Shown here: positions 1 to 8,717 of the stretch, piece by piece | Layout: the number at the start of each line of letters is the position of its first letter | Numbering within the stretch: position 1 is the stretch's first letter | Assembly: GCA_002409995.1 (NCBI GenBank) | Contig: DHOR01000030.1 | Location: 102,446-166,445 of the forward strand | Length of the DNA: 64,000 nucleotides | Source: Hungatella sp. UBA5385 | GTDB lineage: Bacteria; Bacillota; Clostridia; Lachnospirales; Lachnospiraceae | Reading direction: 5' to 3' | Program-made: the position numbers and the translations under genes | The notes under the pieces: model-generated | Seen by the model: the letters and a program-made list of their open reading frames with translations, nothing else | Database searches by the model: none | What the model was told of the DNA's origin: nothing

Positions 1-819
1 CTGCAAATCCTCAGGCTCTATTCCGATTCCTGTATCCTCTATGATTAAATAAGGACCTGACAAATCTGTTTGTATGGAAATGGTTCCTTCCTTTGTATAC
101 TTTAAAGCATTTGATAAAATCTGTTCCACTACAAACTGAAGCCATTTTTCATCGGTCAGAACCTTACATTCCACAGGTTCATATTGAAGCCCGATCTTTT
201 TATCGATAAACATGGCAGCATATTTATGGATTGCCTGACGAACAACTTCATCGAGCCGACACTGGCTGATGACCAAATCCTTACTATCCGACCTTATATA
301 CTGAAGAACCATATCTGCGTACTGCTCAATCTTAAAAAGGGAGGCCCTCAGCCTGTTGTAATCAGGGCCGTCGTTAATCTGCAGCATAAGGTTCATAGCT
401 GCAATAGGAGTCTTAATCTGATGAACCCACATGGTGTAATAATCCAATACCTCCTGCTGTTTTTGCTCCTGTTCTGAAGCAAGCTTTCTCCGGGCTTCTG
501 CCTGGCTCTGCAAAATGTGCTGATACTGCTCTTCTATTATATTACCGGGATGAGGCAGTACCTGTTCAAAGGTCTCCGGCTGGGATATTGCCTGCTGCAA
601 AGCATTATACCGGTTCCTGAATTTATAAAAATCATAGCAGCCTGAGAGTCCACATGTTACAAGCCACAGCAGCCAGAAATAGAGAACTGCTTCTGCAGGC
701 AGACCATAGAGAAATGACACGAAACCTGAAAGCAGGAATAAAACTGATATCAGAATTATTCCTGCCTTATGCATTCTTATATAAGCATCAAGCACAAGAT
801 AAAGCGACTTAATTTTCAT
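1..819 (-). CDS. Bce-type sensor histidine kinase, 3' end outside window
   Basis: Membrane sensor kinase paired with the response regulator just upstream; its ATG overlaps the regulator's stop codon (ATGA). The frame stays open to the left edge, so the C-terminus is missing. Two close hydrophobic segments (about residues 14-55) have almost no extracellular loop and no HAMP domain follows. This is the intramembrane-sensing layout of BceS/GraS-type kinases, which sense through an ABC transporter. The phospho-acceptor box reads VHQIKTPIAAM (about residue 130) and the N-box is SNALKYT, followed by an EDTGIGI G1 box at the edge. Family knowledge suggests a response to cell-envelope antibiotics; the partner BceAB transporter is not in the window and may lie to the left. 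Confident as a kinase, fairly confident as Bce-type. Confidence 0.88.
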   Translation of the reverse strand, partial: MKIKSLYLVLDAYIRMHKAGIILISVLFLLSGFVSFLYGLPAEAVLYFWLLWLVTCGLSGCYDFYKFRNRYNALQQAISQPETFEQVLPHPGNIIEEQYQHILQSQAEARRKLASEQEQKQQEVLDYYTMWVHQIKTPIAAMNLMLQINDGPDYNRLRASLFKIEQYADMVLQYIRSDSKDLVISQCRLDEVVRQAIHKYAAMFIDKKIGLQYEPVECKVLTDEKWLQFVVEQILSNALKYTKEGTISIQTDLSGPYLIIEDTGIGIEPEDLQ

Positions 820-1487
820 GGAATTGTATACCCTGATCCTTTCTTAGTCACAATAAAATCCCCTACGCCAACAGTCTCCAGCTTTTTACGAAGCCGGTTA
901 ATATTCACGGTTAAAGTATTATCATCAATATAGCTGTCTGTTTCCCAGAGTCTGGTCATCACAGTTTCTCTGGTTACAAGCTTTCCCCTGTTCTCCATTA
1001 ATACCTGCATTATGCGGAATTCATTTTTAGTCAACTCCGCTTTTTTCCCTCCGCAGATTACAGTTCCATTATCAATGTTCAGTATGGCTCCATTATGCTG
1101 AATCAAACGGCTCTCATTGGCAAAGTCATAGGTTCTCCTCAGCATAGCCTGTATCTTGGCAGTTAATACCCTCAAGTCAAATGGTTTGGCAATAAAGTCA
1201 TCTCCTCCCATGGAGACTGCCATAACCACATTAATATTATCAGAAACAGATGACAGAAAAATAATAGGAATTCTTGATATTTGACGGATTTCACTGCACC
1301 AGTGGTAGCCGTCAAAGGAAGGCAGTGTAATATCCATCAGAACCAGTTGGGGAGCATATTCTACAAATTCATGCAGCACCTTTTTAAAATCCGTTATGCA
1401 ATGAGCCTGATACCCCCATGTCTCCAGATGTTCCTTCACTGCGCCTGCAATATCCATGTCATCTTCAACAATCAATATTTTAAACAT
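816..1487 (-). CDS. OmpR-family response regulator, BceR-like
   Basis: Cytoplasmic DNA-binding regulator of the two-component pair. The receiver domain (about residues 1-115) starts MFKILIVEDD with the acidic pair. The phospho-acceptor Asp is in LVLMDITLP, the Lys in FIAKPFD. A winged-helix trans_reg_C domain follows (about 125-223) with the usual TVNINRLRKKL recognition helix. I chose the internal ATG at 1487 over the in-frame ATG at 1496 because AAAGGA lies 8 nt before it and the receiver fold starts there. It overlaps the kinase gene by 4 nt, so the two are translationally coupled. A role in envelope-stress control is inferred from the kinase type. Confidence 0.9.
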   Translation of the reverse strand: MFKILIVEDDMDIAGAVKEHLETWGYQAHCITDFKKVLHEFVEYAPQLVLMDITLPSFDGYHWCSEIRQISRIPIIFLSSVSDNINVVMAVSMGGDDFIAKPFDLRVLTAKIQAMLRRTYDFANESRLIQHNGAILNIDNGTVICGGKKAELTKNEFRIMQVLMENRGKLVTRETVMTRLWETDSYIDDNTLTVNINRLRKKLETVGVGDFIVTKKGSGYTIP

Positions 1488-1563
1488 AATCCCCATCCTT
1501 TTTATCTATTATCATTTCATCATATCACCTATTTCTTAATATTTACCTTATATAAAAATTAAA

Positions 1564-1607
1564 AGACCCTGTTTTCAGTTGATTTTACTCTCCCGAAAAC
1601 AGGGTCT
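1564..1607 (-). terminator. Rho-independent terminator after the NUDIX gene
   Basis: A 13-bp perfect inverted repeat (1564-1576 with 1595-1607) begins 8 nt after the NUDIX stop codon. On the minus strand it is followed by TTTTAATTTTT. It separates the NUDIX operon from the two-component genes. Confidence 0.85.
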
Positions 1608-1614
1608 CTCCTTA

Positions 1615-2307
1615 TTAATCCAATTGTTCTCTATAATCCTTATCTATATCCTCCAGCCGGTCCATGGCCTGATTGAGAATATACACATGATCAAAAGCAA
1701 GAATCTCCTGATCATCGACATCAATTGCCGGAAGCAGCTCAGCCTCCGTATCTCTCTTCCACATAAAGCCCTGACGTTCATAGGTCTCTGTAATGCGGTA
1801 GCTGATAAATATATGTTCTTCTTCATTTTCAATAGTCAGGGCATAGGTTGCTCCATTGCTCAGCTCAGACAGCTTCTGTTTCTTCACCTGAAACCAAAGG
1901 GCTTCTGCCGCATCATCCCCTGCCTCTATGATATGTTCGGCCTTTGAAATTGCTGCCATATAGGAAACAGAGATAATTCTGGTTCTGGGATCACGTTTTA
2001 CATCTCCCCAGGTATATATCTGTTCCAGACAGATATTCTCAAGCCCTGTCTCTTCCTTAAGCTCTCTGGCAGCAGCTTCCTCCAGAGATTCATCCATCTC
2101 CACAAAGCCTCCGGGAATCGCCCACTGTCCTATACAGGGATGATTCTTCCTCTTAATCAGCAGCAGCTCTGCTACTGTCTCTTCCTCTTCTAAATCCAAA
2201 GCAAAAATCAACATATCAACTGTAACAGACGGTCTTTCATAAATACCCGGCTTATATTCTGCCAAAAATTCCTTTTCTGTTAATCCATCTTCATTTCGCC
2301 GTTCCAT
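1615..2307 (-). CDS. NUDIX hydrolase
   Basis: Cytoplasmic NUDIX-fold pyrophosphohydrolase. The NUDIX box (G-x5-E-x7-REU-x-EE-x-GU) is complete around residues 65-88: GGFVEMDE, then RELKEETGL. The preceding IGQWAIPGG is typical. At 230 residues it has about 90 residues beyond the NUDIX core, as in ADP-ribose pyrophosphatase-like and NrtR-like proteins with an extra C-terminal domain. The substrate cannot be told. The start has GGAGG 8 nt upstream. It lies 23 nt after the exporter gene, so the two probably share a transcript. Confidence 0.88.
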   Translation of the reverse strand: MERRNEDGLTEKEFLAEYKPGIYERPSVTVDMLIFALDLEEEETVAELLLIKRKNHPCIGQWAIPGGFVEMDESLEEAAARELKEETGLENICLEQIYTWGDVKRDPRTRIISVSYMAAISKAEHIIEAGDDAAEALWFQVKKQKLSELSNGATYALTIENEEEHIFISYRITETYERQGFMWKRDTEAELLPAIDVDDQEILAFDHVYILNQAMDRLEDIDKDYREQLD

Positions 2308-2330
2308 AGTACGTTCCTCCTTACAGCAAC

Positions 2331-2810
2331 TTAAAATATGACGGAATTTAATGCTCCCAGCACACCAATGCTGGCAAGTCCCATAATAATTCCAGCCACA
2401 ATAACGCCTCCCATCACTGCCAGAACACTGGACTTAAAATCAAAATCCAGCAGGCTGGCTGCGAGAGTGCCTGTCCATGCTCCTGTTCCCGGAAGGGGAA
2501 CTCCTACAAATAACAAAAGTGCCACAAACAGGCCTCTGCCTGCCTTGGACTGCAGTTTCTCACCACCACGTTTTCCCTTATCAAGACACCAGGTGAAAAA
2601 TCCACCCATCAATGGTTTGTCCGCTCCCCACTCCAATACCTTTCTTGCAAATAGATAGATAATGGGTACAGGAAGCATATTCCCAAGAATGGCAATAATA
2701 TAGGACTGCAGCAAAGGCAATCCCATAACCTGAGAATAGGGAATGGCTCCCCGAAGCTCGATCAAGGGCACCATTGAGATAAAAAATACCAGCATATAGC
2801 TACTTAGCAT
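2331..2810 (-). CDS. Small multi-drug export family membrane protein (COG2426)
   Basis: A 159-residue integral membrane protein resembling the COG2426 'small multi-drug export' family. Hydrophobic segments lie near residues 3-20, 35-55, 90-112 and 125-155. Characteristic conserved loops are PLIELRGAIPY, PVPIIYLF and GVPLPGTGAWTG. The family name is historical and the transported substrate is unproven. AAAGGA lies 7 nt before the ATG. It is the first gene of a two-gene operon with the NUDIX hydrolase. Confidence 0.82.
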   Translation of the reverse strand: MLSSYMLVFFISMVPLIELRGAIPYSQVMGLPLLQSYIIAILGNMLPVPIIYLFARKVLEWGADKPLMGGFFTWCLDKGKRGGEKLQSKAGRGLFVALLLFVGVPLPGTGAWTGTLAASLLDFDFKSSVLAVMGGVIVAGIIMGLASIGVLGALNSVIF

Positions 2811-2906
2811 ATAATAATCCTTTCAAATTAAAAACTGCAAAACAGTTCTCCATGATATCCATGGTTACAAAACCAATTAAAACCATTCCGTTGGTTCCGC
2901 CTATAT

Positions 2907-2935
2907 ACTATACACAAACTTTGTCTGGGTTACAA
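2907..2935 (-). promoter_or_regulatory. Candidate sigma-A promoter for exporter-NUDIX operon
   Basis: Minus-strand TTGTAA (2935-2930), 17-bp spacer, TATAGT (2912-2907), giving a leader of about 90 nt before the exporter ATG. The match is good but unverified. Within 2811-3064 this and the hairpin at 2995-3026 are the only signals I can support. Confidence 0.45.
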
Positions 2936-2994
2936 CCATTTTATAAAAATTTAATCTATACTGGGGCTGGAAAAGGCTGATTATATGAGAAAGA

Positions 2995-3026
2995 AGCGCT
3001 ATAAATTAATATCCTTCTATAGCGCT
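2995..3026 (-). terminator. Hairpin after the Liv-type operon
   Basis: A 9-bp inverted repeat (AGCGCTATA, 2995-3003, with 3018-3026) lies 39 nt beyond the stop of the last operon gene. The minus-strand tail TTCTTTCTC is T-rich but interrupted, so this is a moderate terminator candidate. Confidence 0.5.
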
Positions 3027-3064
3027 CCTTACAAAATAAGTATTTAGATGTGATTTGTATTAAT

Positions 3065-4057
3065 TTATCTTTTTGCTGAAACAAGGTCTCTCCTTGATAA
3101 ATTGTAACTTTCACAAGCCCTGACTGTCATAGCAATTTTCTCATAGCTTAACTCTCCCGGCAATGTACAGTCACTTCCCAGAATAAAACGCTTCCCTCCC
3201 GTCATAGTTATAATTTTATGTATTTCTTTTTCCAGTTGATCATAGCCCCCATCAATTAATGGACCGTGCTGATTATTTAATCCGCCCAGCAAAACTTTAT
3301 TATGAAACAGTTTTTTTCCTTCTGTCAAAGAAATTTGACTTTCCTCAATTCCCCAATTCACTATATCACAAGGATAATCAATAAAACGTTCCAGTCTTAC
3401 TCTAGGTTTACACATATGGAGTATAACGAATTTAGCTCCAGCGTCATAAGCAGCCTGAATTACCAACTGATCCAACGGAGCAATATATTTGGCATGTTCC
3501 TCATCTGTAAATCCATCTTCTTCCCCACCTAAGGCTGCATAATAAATTCCCTCTGCTCCAGCTTTTATAGATTCTTTAGCAATTGTACAAAGTGTATCAG
3601 CAATTTTTTTATAGGCATCCCATACCATAATGGGAGAAGTTCGTAAATGATATAACTGAGCAAAACGACCGATGGAATCATATTTAGGAATACCCAGAAG
3701 AGTATGTGAAGCTGATGCAACCACTCCGTGAATGGTAGCCACTGTGGGAGCATCTTTGCAATGAGAAACTACCCTTTTTATAACATCTGTCTGGCATTGG
3801 ATAAAAGCTGCTGTATGGTCATATATTTTAACCTGCTTCCAGTCCCTGGCTGATTGAATGTTATGATCGCATGGATATGTACATTCATTCATAATTTTAC
3901 AGATATCAGTCCTGGATTCGTTAAAATATTTAATATGAGTTTCCACTGCTGTTGTGCCGTAATATGCCTCTGGTTTGAAATGCATCCAAAAGCCTACTGG
4001 TACCCTATCCGTTTTCTCACCTGAAAGAGCTGCAAAAACACGTTCTCTCTTATTCAT
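3065..4057 (-). CDS. UroD/MtaA-superfamily protein (possible corrinoid methyltransferase)
   Basis: About 330 residues with the uroporphyrinogen-decarboxylase fold (N-terminal MNKRERVFAALSGEKTDRVP). It carries the zinc ligand pattern of MtaA/MtbA-type methylcobamide:CoM methyltransferases: H214 and C216 in ILHMC and C297 in LGSDCTLP. True UroD lacks this pattern, so a methyl-transfer role is more likely than haem synthesis. The ATG at 4057 was chosen because GAGG lies 6 nt upstream; the open frame extends 13 codons further without a ribosome site. It is the last gene of the Liv-type operon. No corrinoid protein or MtaB/MttB partner is in the window, so substrate and acceptor are unknown. Confidence 0.8.
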   Translation of the reverse strand: MNKRERVFAALSGEKTDRVPVGFWMHFKPEAYYGTTAVETHIKYFNESRTDICKIMNECTYPCDHNIQSARDWKQVKIYDHTAAFIQCQTDVIKRVVSHCKDAPTVATIHGVVASASHTLLGIPKYDSIGRFAQLYHLRTSPIMVWDAYKKIADTLCTIAKESIKAGAEGIYYAALGGEEDGFTDEEHAKYIAPLDQLVIQAAYDAGAKFVILHMCKPRVRLERFIDYPCDIVNWGIEESQISLTEGKKLFHNKVLLGGLNNQHGPLIDGGYDQLEKEIHKIITMTGGKRFILGSDCTLPGELSYEKIAMTVRACESYNLSRRDLVSAKR

Positions 4058-4107
4058 AGTAATCCTCATTCCTTTATCCTTAATTTTATATAACAAAATT
4101 TCACAGG

Positions 4108-4821
4108 CTATACTCCCAGATAGGATGATAAAATATCCTGACTTTCTAACAATTCTTTACCTGTTCCTGTACGTGTAATATGTCCAACTTTTAAAACATA
4201 CCCACGATTGGCAATGGAAAGGGCAGATACCGCATTCTGCTCCACCAGAAGAATAGTAGTCCCCTGACTACGTATCTCCTGTATTAGTTCAAACATTTTT
4301 TCAGTTAATAACGGCGAAAGTCCAAGAGATGGTTCATCTAACATAAGAAGTTTTGGGCTGCTCATCAATGCACGACCTATAGCTAACATCTGCTGCTCAC
4401 CTCCGGACAGAGTACCTGCCATCTGGCTATAGCGTTCCTTTAGCCTGGGAAATAAGTCATATACCCTCTGATAACCAGCCTCCAATTCATGTTTCTGGCG
4501 AATATATCCTCCCATTTTAAGATTATCATGTACTGTTAATCTGGGGAAAACATGACGTCCTTCAGGACATAAAGTAATTCCATTTTTCACCATTACATTT
4601 GCTTTGTGTCTTTTCTCTGCTGTAATATGTAATCCCTTATAAATAACCTCTCCGCTGCTCATGGGAATACTTCCTGCAATTGTTTTTAACAATGTGCTCT
4701 TCCCTGCACCATTGCTGCCAATAAGAGCCACAATTTCCTTCTCATAAACTTCTATATCAATGTCCCAAATAGCATGGAGGTTCCCATAAAAGGTATTTAA
4801 CTTTTTAGCTTCCAATAACAT
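4108..4821 (-). CDS. livF: Branched-chain amino acid-type ABC transporter ATPase
   Basis: LivF-type ATP-binding subunit (237 residues) on the cytoplasmic face of a HAAT-family importer. Walker A is GSNGAGKST (about 35-43), the signature TLSGGEQQMLAIGRAL, Walker B LLMLDEPSLGLSP, and the H-loop equivalent is VEQNA. GGAGG lies 8 nt before the ATG. It overlaps livG by 17 nt. With LivG it forms the ATPase pair energising LivHM. The substrate need not be Leu/Ile/Val: HAAT systems also carry urea, amides and other small molecules, and the amidohydrolase in this operon suggests something other than free amino acids. Confidence 0.93.
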   Translation of the reverse strand: MLLEAKKLNTFYGNLHAIWDIDIEVYEKEIVALIGSNGAGKSTLLKTIAGSIPMSSGEVIYKGLHITAEKRHKANVMVKNGITLCPEGRHVFPRLTVHDNLKMGGYIRQKHELEAGYQRVYDLFPRLKERYSQMAGTLSGGEQQMLAIGRALMSSPKLLMLDEPSLGLSPLLTEKMFELIQEIRSQGTTILLVEQNAVSALSIANRGYVLKVGHITRTGTGKELLESQDILSSYLGV

Positions 4822-5587
4822 GCTTAAAACCTCCTCTGCCTATGTAAGCCTCAATGACCTGTTCATTTTGCTGAACGTCTTCAGGGACTCCCTGAGCAAT
4901 GAGTTTGCCATAATCCATGACATAAATATAATCGGATATTGACATGACCAGGCTCATATCGTGCTCTATCAGAAGTACGCTATAGCCCTTTGCTGGAAGC
5001 CCTTTGATAAATACTGCCAGCTGTTCTGTTTCTTGTGGATTTAATCCTGCTGCAGGTTCATCTAATAACAATAATTGGGGATCACTTACCATAGCTCTGG
5101 CAATTTCCAGTTGTTTTTGCACACCATATGGCAGACTGGAGCACTTTTCCATAGCATACTGCTCCATATCAATACTCTGCAGTACTTCCATCGCTTTTTC
5201 CCTTGCCTTTTGTTCCCCCAGCCGTTTTTTTCTTGTATTTAAAATTGCATCTAATCTACTATAGGTGATACAGGATTGATAACCTATTAAAACATTTTCC
5301 AATACCGTCATATTAGGAAACAGCTTCAGATTTTGAAAGGTTCTGGTAAGTTTTTTATTCACATATTCGTAGGGTGGAAGATTGGATATCTCCTCTTCCC
5401 GGAAAATAATGCTCCCTTCATCACATTCATAAAATCCGGTTAACAGATTAAAAACTGTGGTTTTCCCAGCTCCATTAGGACCAATAATACTTATAATCTG
5501 CCCATTTGATACTTCGAAGCTCATATCGGAAACAGCAGCTAAACCACCAAATGATTTGCAGATTCCATTAACAGATAATAATCCCAT
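4805..5587 (-). CDS. livG: Branched-chain amino acid-type ABC transporter ATPase
   Basis: LivG-type ATP-binding subunit, 260 residues. Walker A is GPNGAGKTT (about 36-44). The signature region SSLPYGVQKQLEIARAM has the divergent S-x-P-Y-G form common in LivG. Walker B is LLLLDEPAAGLNP and the H-loop is LIEHDMSLV, all as in LivG. The RTFQNLKLF Q-loop is intact. Start: ATG with AAAGGGG 9 nt upstream, one base after livM ends. Functions with LivF. Confidence 0.93.
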   Translation of the reverse strand: MGLLSVNGICKSFGGLAAVSDMSFEVSNGQIISIIGPNGAGKTTVFNLLTGFYECDEGSIIFREEEISNLPPYEYVNKKLTRTFQNLKLFPNMTVLENVLIGYQSCITYSRLDAILNTRKKRLGEQKAREKAMEVLQSIDMEQYAMEKCSSLPYGVQKQLEIARAMVSDPQLLLLDEPAAGLNPQETEQLAVFIKGLPAKGYSVLLIEHDMSLVMSISDYIYVMDYGKLIAQGVPEDVQQNEQVIEAYIGRGGFKHVIGS

Positions 5588-5588
5588 A

Positions 5589-6581
5589 TCATTTGACCCC
5601 TTTCCTGTTCTTTATGTGTTTGGTTAAAACTGCTGTTTTCATACTTGCCAATTTACGGCCAGGGATAGTGCTTTCCCAAGATACGTTTTTTCCTAACATC
5701 ATACAAATCAATAGTAAGCCATAGATTAGCATCCGGTACTTATCCAATCCCCGCAAAGCTTCTGGGATTACTGTTAACAGCGTAGCTGCAATTACGCTGC
5801 CAGGCATAGACCCCATTCCGCCCAGCACTACCATACTTAAAATAGTAGTTGAGAAATCTCCCACAAAAATGGTAGGGGAAATAAACAGCATATAATGTGC
5901 AAGCATAGCACCTGCAGCACCTGCCATAGCTGCCGAAACTGCAAATGCAATTACCTTTTCCCTATGTACACGAATTCCCATTGTTTCTGCAGCAATTTCA
6001 TCCTCTTTAATGGCTTTCAGATTCCGACCAAATTTTGAATTTAAGATATTGTGCAAAATGATATAGATAATAACAAACAATGTTAACGCTACAATATAAT
6101 ATTGACCTCCGGTCTTAATCTTTGTATTAAAAATTACAGGTCTGGGTATATTAACGATTCCCATAGGTCCTCTGGTAAGGGATACCCAATTTAATAAGAT
6201 CAGACGTACCAGTTCACCGAAACCAACTGTACAAATAACAAGGTAACCACCAGATAGCTTTAAAGCCGGTATTCCAATAAACATGCCTACCATTCCAGAC
6301 AAAAGTGCAGCTATTAAAACACATAACACCCATGGAATACCATAGTTGATACAAACCAGTGCAGACCCATAAGCTCCAATTCCATAAAAGGCAGCATGCC
6401 CCATGGAAATCTGTCCGCAAACTCCGGCAATAAGATTTAAGCTGCATGCCAAAATTGAATAAATACATACATAAACACATATTCGCAGTACATATTGGCT
6501 GCTTATTAATACCGGAATAGAATACAGAAGTATCATAAGAAGCAAAGTTAATATAATAGTTACGTATTTCTTTTGTCTCAT
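5589..6581 (-). CDS. livM: Branched-chain amino acid-type ABC transporter permease
   Basis: LivM-type permease of 330 residues with about nine hydrophobic segments. It has the family motifs AGVCGQISMGHAAFYGIGAYGSA (residues about 50-72), GFGELVRLILLN and the EAA-like loop KAIKEDEIAAETMGI followed by VVLGGMGSMPG. GGAGGG lies 8 nt upstream of the ATG. It pairs with LivH in the membrane. Confidence 0.93.
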   Translation of the reverse strand: MRQKKYVTIILTLLLMILLYSIPVLISSQYVLRICVYVCIYSILACSLNLIAGVCGQISMGHAAFYGIGAYGSALVCINYGIPWVLCVLIAALLSGMVGMFIGIPALKLSGGYLVICTVGFGELVRLILLNWVSLTRGPMGIVNIPRPVIFNTKIKTGGQYYIVALTLFVIIYIILHNILNSKFGRNLKAIKEDEIAAETMGIRVHREKVIAFAVSAAMAGAAGAMLAHYMLFISPTIFVGDFSTTILSMVVLGGMGSMPGSVIAATLLTVIPEALRGLDKYRMLIYGLLLICMMLGKNVSWESTIPGRKLASMKTAVLTKHIKNRKGVK

Positions 6582-6594
6582 AATCTCTGCCCTC

Positions 6595-7479
6595 CTATAC
6601 TTTCTTTAGTACCTTTTTGCCCAGCAGTCCAGTAGGTTTGATAAACAATACTAAAATTAAGATTACAAATGCAGTAATATTACGATAATTAGACCCAATG
6701 TAAGCAGCAGTATAAACCTCTGTCAAACCTATAATCAGCCCACCTAAGACTCCGCCTGTAAACACACCAATTCCACCCAATACTGTTGATGCAAAGGTTT
6801 TAGTTCCGATTGCTGCTCCAATGGAGCAGTCAACACTCCGATAAGACATACAGCCCATAACCCCTGCAACAGCTGCTAATGCAGACCCGATAAAAAAGGT
6901 TAAAGACACTACATAATCCACAGAAACTCCCATGAGTTCAGTTGCTTCTGTGTCCTGTGCACAGGCCCTCATAGCCATTCCCATTTTTGTTCTGTTTATA
7001 AATAAGGTAAATGCGATTAGCAGCAGAACGGTAGTAACTACAATTACAATTTGTACTATAGTCACATTAAAACCTAACACCATAATTGCTTTATTCTCTG
7101 CAATGGTAGGATACTGTTTTGTTTCTGATCCCATAAGTAAGAAAAATAAGTTCTGAAGAACAATTGAAGTACCAATAGTACAAATTAGCATAGCAAACTT
7201 AGGACGGTTTTTAGCACGAAGAGGTCTGATAGTAATCCGCTCATTTACAGCTCCCAATATTCCTGTAAGTATGACTGACAAAGGAAAAGCCAGCAGCATT
7301 GGTATATGACAAAGTACTGCCAAAATATAAAACAGGTATGCTCCTACCATATATATGGTGCTATGAGTGAAATTAACTAATTCTAAAATCCCGTAAACCA
7401 TTGAATACCCGATTGCAGTCAATGCATAGGTACTTCCTAATACCAGTCCATTTACTGTATATGCCAGAAAATTTCTCAT
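6595..7479 (-). CDS. livH: Branched-chain amino acid-type ABC transporter permease
   Basis: LivH-type permease, 294 residues, mostly hydrophobic. Motifs: NGLVLGSTYALTAIGYSMVYG at the N-terminus, ELVNFTHSTIYMVGAY, the EAA-like cytoplasmic loop MRACAQDTEATELMGV, and STVLGGIGVFTGGVLGG. GGAGGTG precedes the ATG. It lies 15 nt after the amidohydrolase gene. Confidence 0.93.
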   Translation of the reverse strand: MRNFLAYTVNGLVLGSTYALTAIGYSMVYGILELVNFTHSTIYMVGAYLFYILAVLCHIPMLLAFPLSVILTGILGAVNERITIRPLRAKNRPKFAMLICTIGTSIVLQNLFFLLMGSETKQYPTIAENKAIMVLGFNVTIVQIVIVVTTVLLLIAFTLFINRTKMGMAMRACAQDTEATELMGVSVDYVVSLTFFIGSALAAVAGVMGCMSYRSVDCSIGAAIGTKTFASTVLGGIGVFTGGVLGGLIIGLTEVYTAAYIGSNYRNITAFVILILVLFIKPTGLLGKKVLKKV

Positions 7480-7494
7480 ACTGTCTCACCTCCA

Positions 7495-8694
7495 TTAATT
7501 AAGGTATTTTCCTCTAGCCCATACACCGATTAAATTGTCCCTATATGCATAAAGTCCTTTAAGAGGATCTGCGTCAAGAAGAATTATATCTGCTATTTTT
7601 CCTGTTTCAATGGTTCCTGTTAAATCAAGAATTCCTAAAAGATCAGCTGCATTTTTTGTAGCAGAAGTAATAATATCCTTTCGTTCTATACCAGCTTCTT
7701 CCATATGAATCATCTCTTCCACAAAACTGCCCTGATTCATCATAAAACCACCGCTATCACGTCCAAATGCAAGCTTTACCCCCTGTTTATATGCATCATA
7801 CAGCCGGCTCTTCTTTTCCCCAATAATAGCTCTGGCTGCCATTACTGTATCCTTTAACTGGTTATTCTCTTCCCCTAACAATGCATAATTGATATAAGGT
7901 TCAAAGGTTGGCACTACGTAGACACCATTCTCTATGATTTTTTCGTTGATTTCCGAATCCAGATATGTACTATGTTCTATTGATGCTGCTCCTGCTTTCA
8001 CTAAAATTTCCATACCTTCTTTGCTGTGGCAATGACAAGCTGCTTTTCTATTGTGTTTAGCAGCTTCAGATACTATGGCCTCCAACTCATCAGGCTCCAT
8101 CTCAACATTGCCTGGATTTTCGCCAGGTTTACCAAGCCCTCCGGTTACCATTACCTTTATAAAATCTACTCCCTCATGGATAAGGCTTCGCACTTTAGCC
8201 CTTGCCTCATAAGGTCCTGTAATATCTATCCCCGGTTCATGCCCCCCAATAACTTTAATAGGAGTGCCGGAGCAAATCAGCCTGGGGCCAATGATTTTAC
8301 CGGAATTAATATAGTCACGCACTGCTAAGGTCTCTAAGAATCTCCCTCCGCAGTCCCTAATGGTAGTAATTCCACAACGCACCATTTTTTCAGCATTGAT
8401 TACAGCATTGATGGTTAATGCACTATCACTGGCAGTAAAAAAATCAGCCATATGATGAGTTCCACACACCATTGTTATGTGTGCATGACAATCAATCACT
8501 CCTGGAAGGAGATATTTGCCAGTACCATCAATAACTCTGTCAAATCCAGACTGGCTAAGAGTTGTCCCATTCTCAGCCAAATCTTTCTCAGTAATAGTTC
8601 CCACAAACTCCAGTTTTTCATCAACAATCACTACTGACTTCACAGTAAAATGCCCTTCATTCCAGACATTTGCCGATTTTATTAAAGTCCTCAT
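7495..8694 (-). CDS. Metal-dependent amidohydrolase (imidazolonepropionase/prolidase-like)
   Basis: A 399-residue amidohydrolase-superfamily enzyme with a TIM-barrel metal centre. The HxH motif is in VIDCHAHITM. The later metal ligands appear in AACHCHS and ASIEHSTYLD, and the catalytic Asp is in AFGRDSGG. It resembles the COG1228 group (imidazolonepropionase and related Xaa-Pro or lysine carboxypeptidase-like enzymes). The open frame starts at a TTG at 8706, but the ATG at 8694 follows GGAGG by 5 nt and is the better start. No signal peptide, so cytoplasmic. Sitting between the binding protein and permeases, it probably hydrolyses an amide, cyclic amide or peptide bond in the imported solute; the substrate is unknown. 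Confidence 0.85.
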   Translation of the reverse strand: MRTLIKSANVWNEGHFTVKSVVIVDEKLEFVGTITEKDLAENGTTLSQSGFDRVIDGTGKYLLPGVIDCHAHITMVCGTHHMADFFTASDSALTINAVINAEKMVRCGITTIRDCGGRFLETLAVRDYINSGKIIGPRLICSGTPIKVIGGHEPGIDITGPYEARAKVRSLIHEGVDFIKVMVTGGLGKPGENPGNVEMEPDELEAIVSEAAKHNRKAACHCHSKEGMEILVKAGAASIEHSTYLDSEINEKIIENGVYVVPTFEPYINYALLGEENNQLKDTVMAARAIIGEKKSRLYDAYKQGVKLAFGRDSGGFMMNQGSFVEEMIHMEEAGIERKDIITSATKNAADLLGILDLTGTIETGKIADIILLDADPLKGLYAYRDNLIGVWARGKYLN

Positions 8695-8717
8695 CTTGCC
8701 CTCCAATCCTTTTGTGG

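Noticed and set aside
3065..4057. Annotation as haem-pathway uroporphyrinogen decarboxylase (hemE)
   Set aside because: Carries the H-x-C...C zinc pattern of MtaA-type methyltransferases, and no haem genes are nearby.
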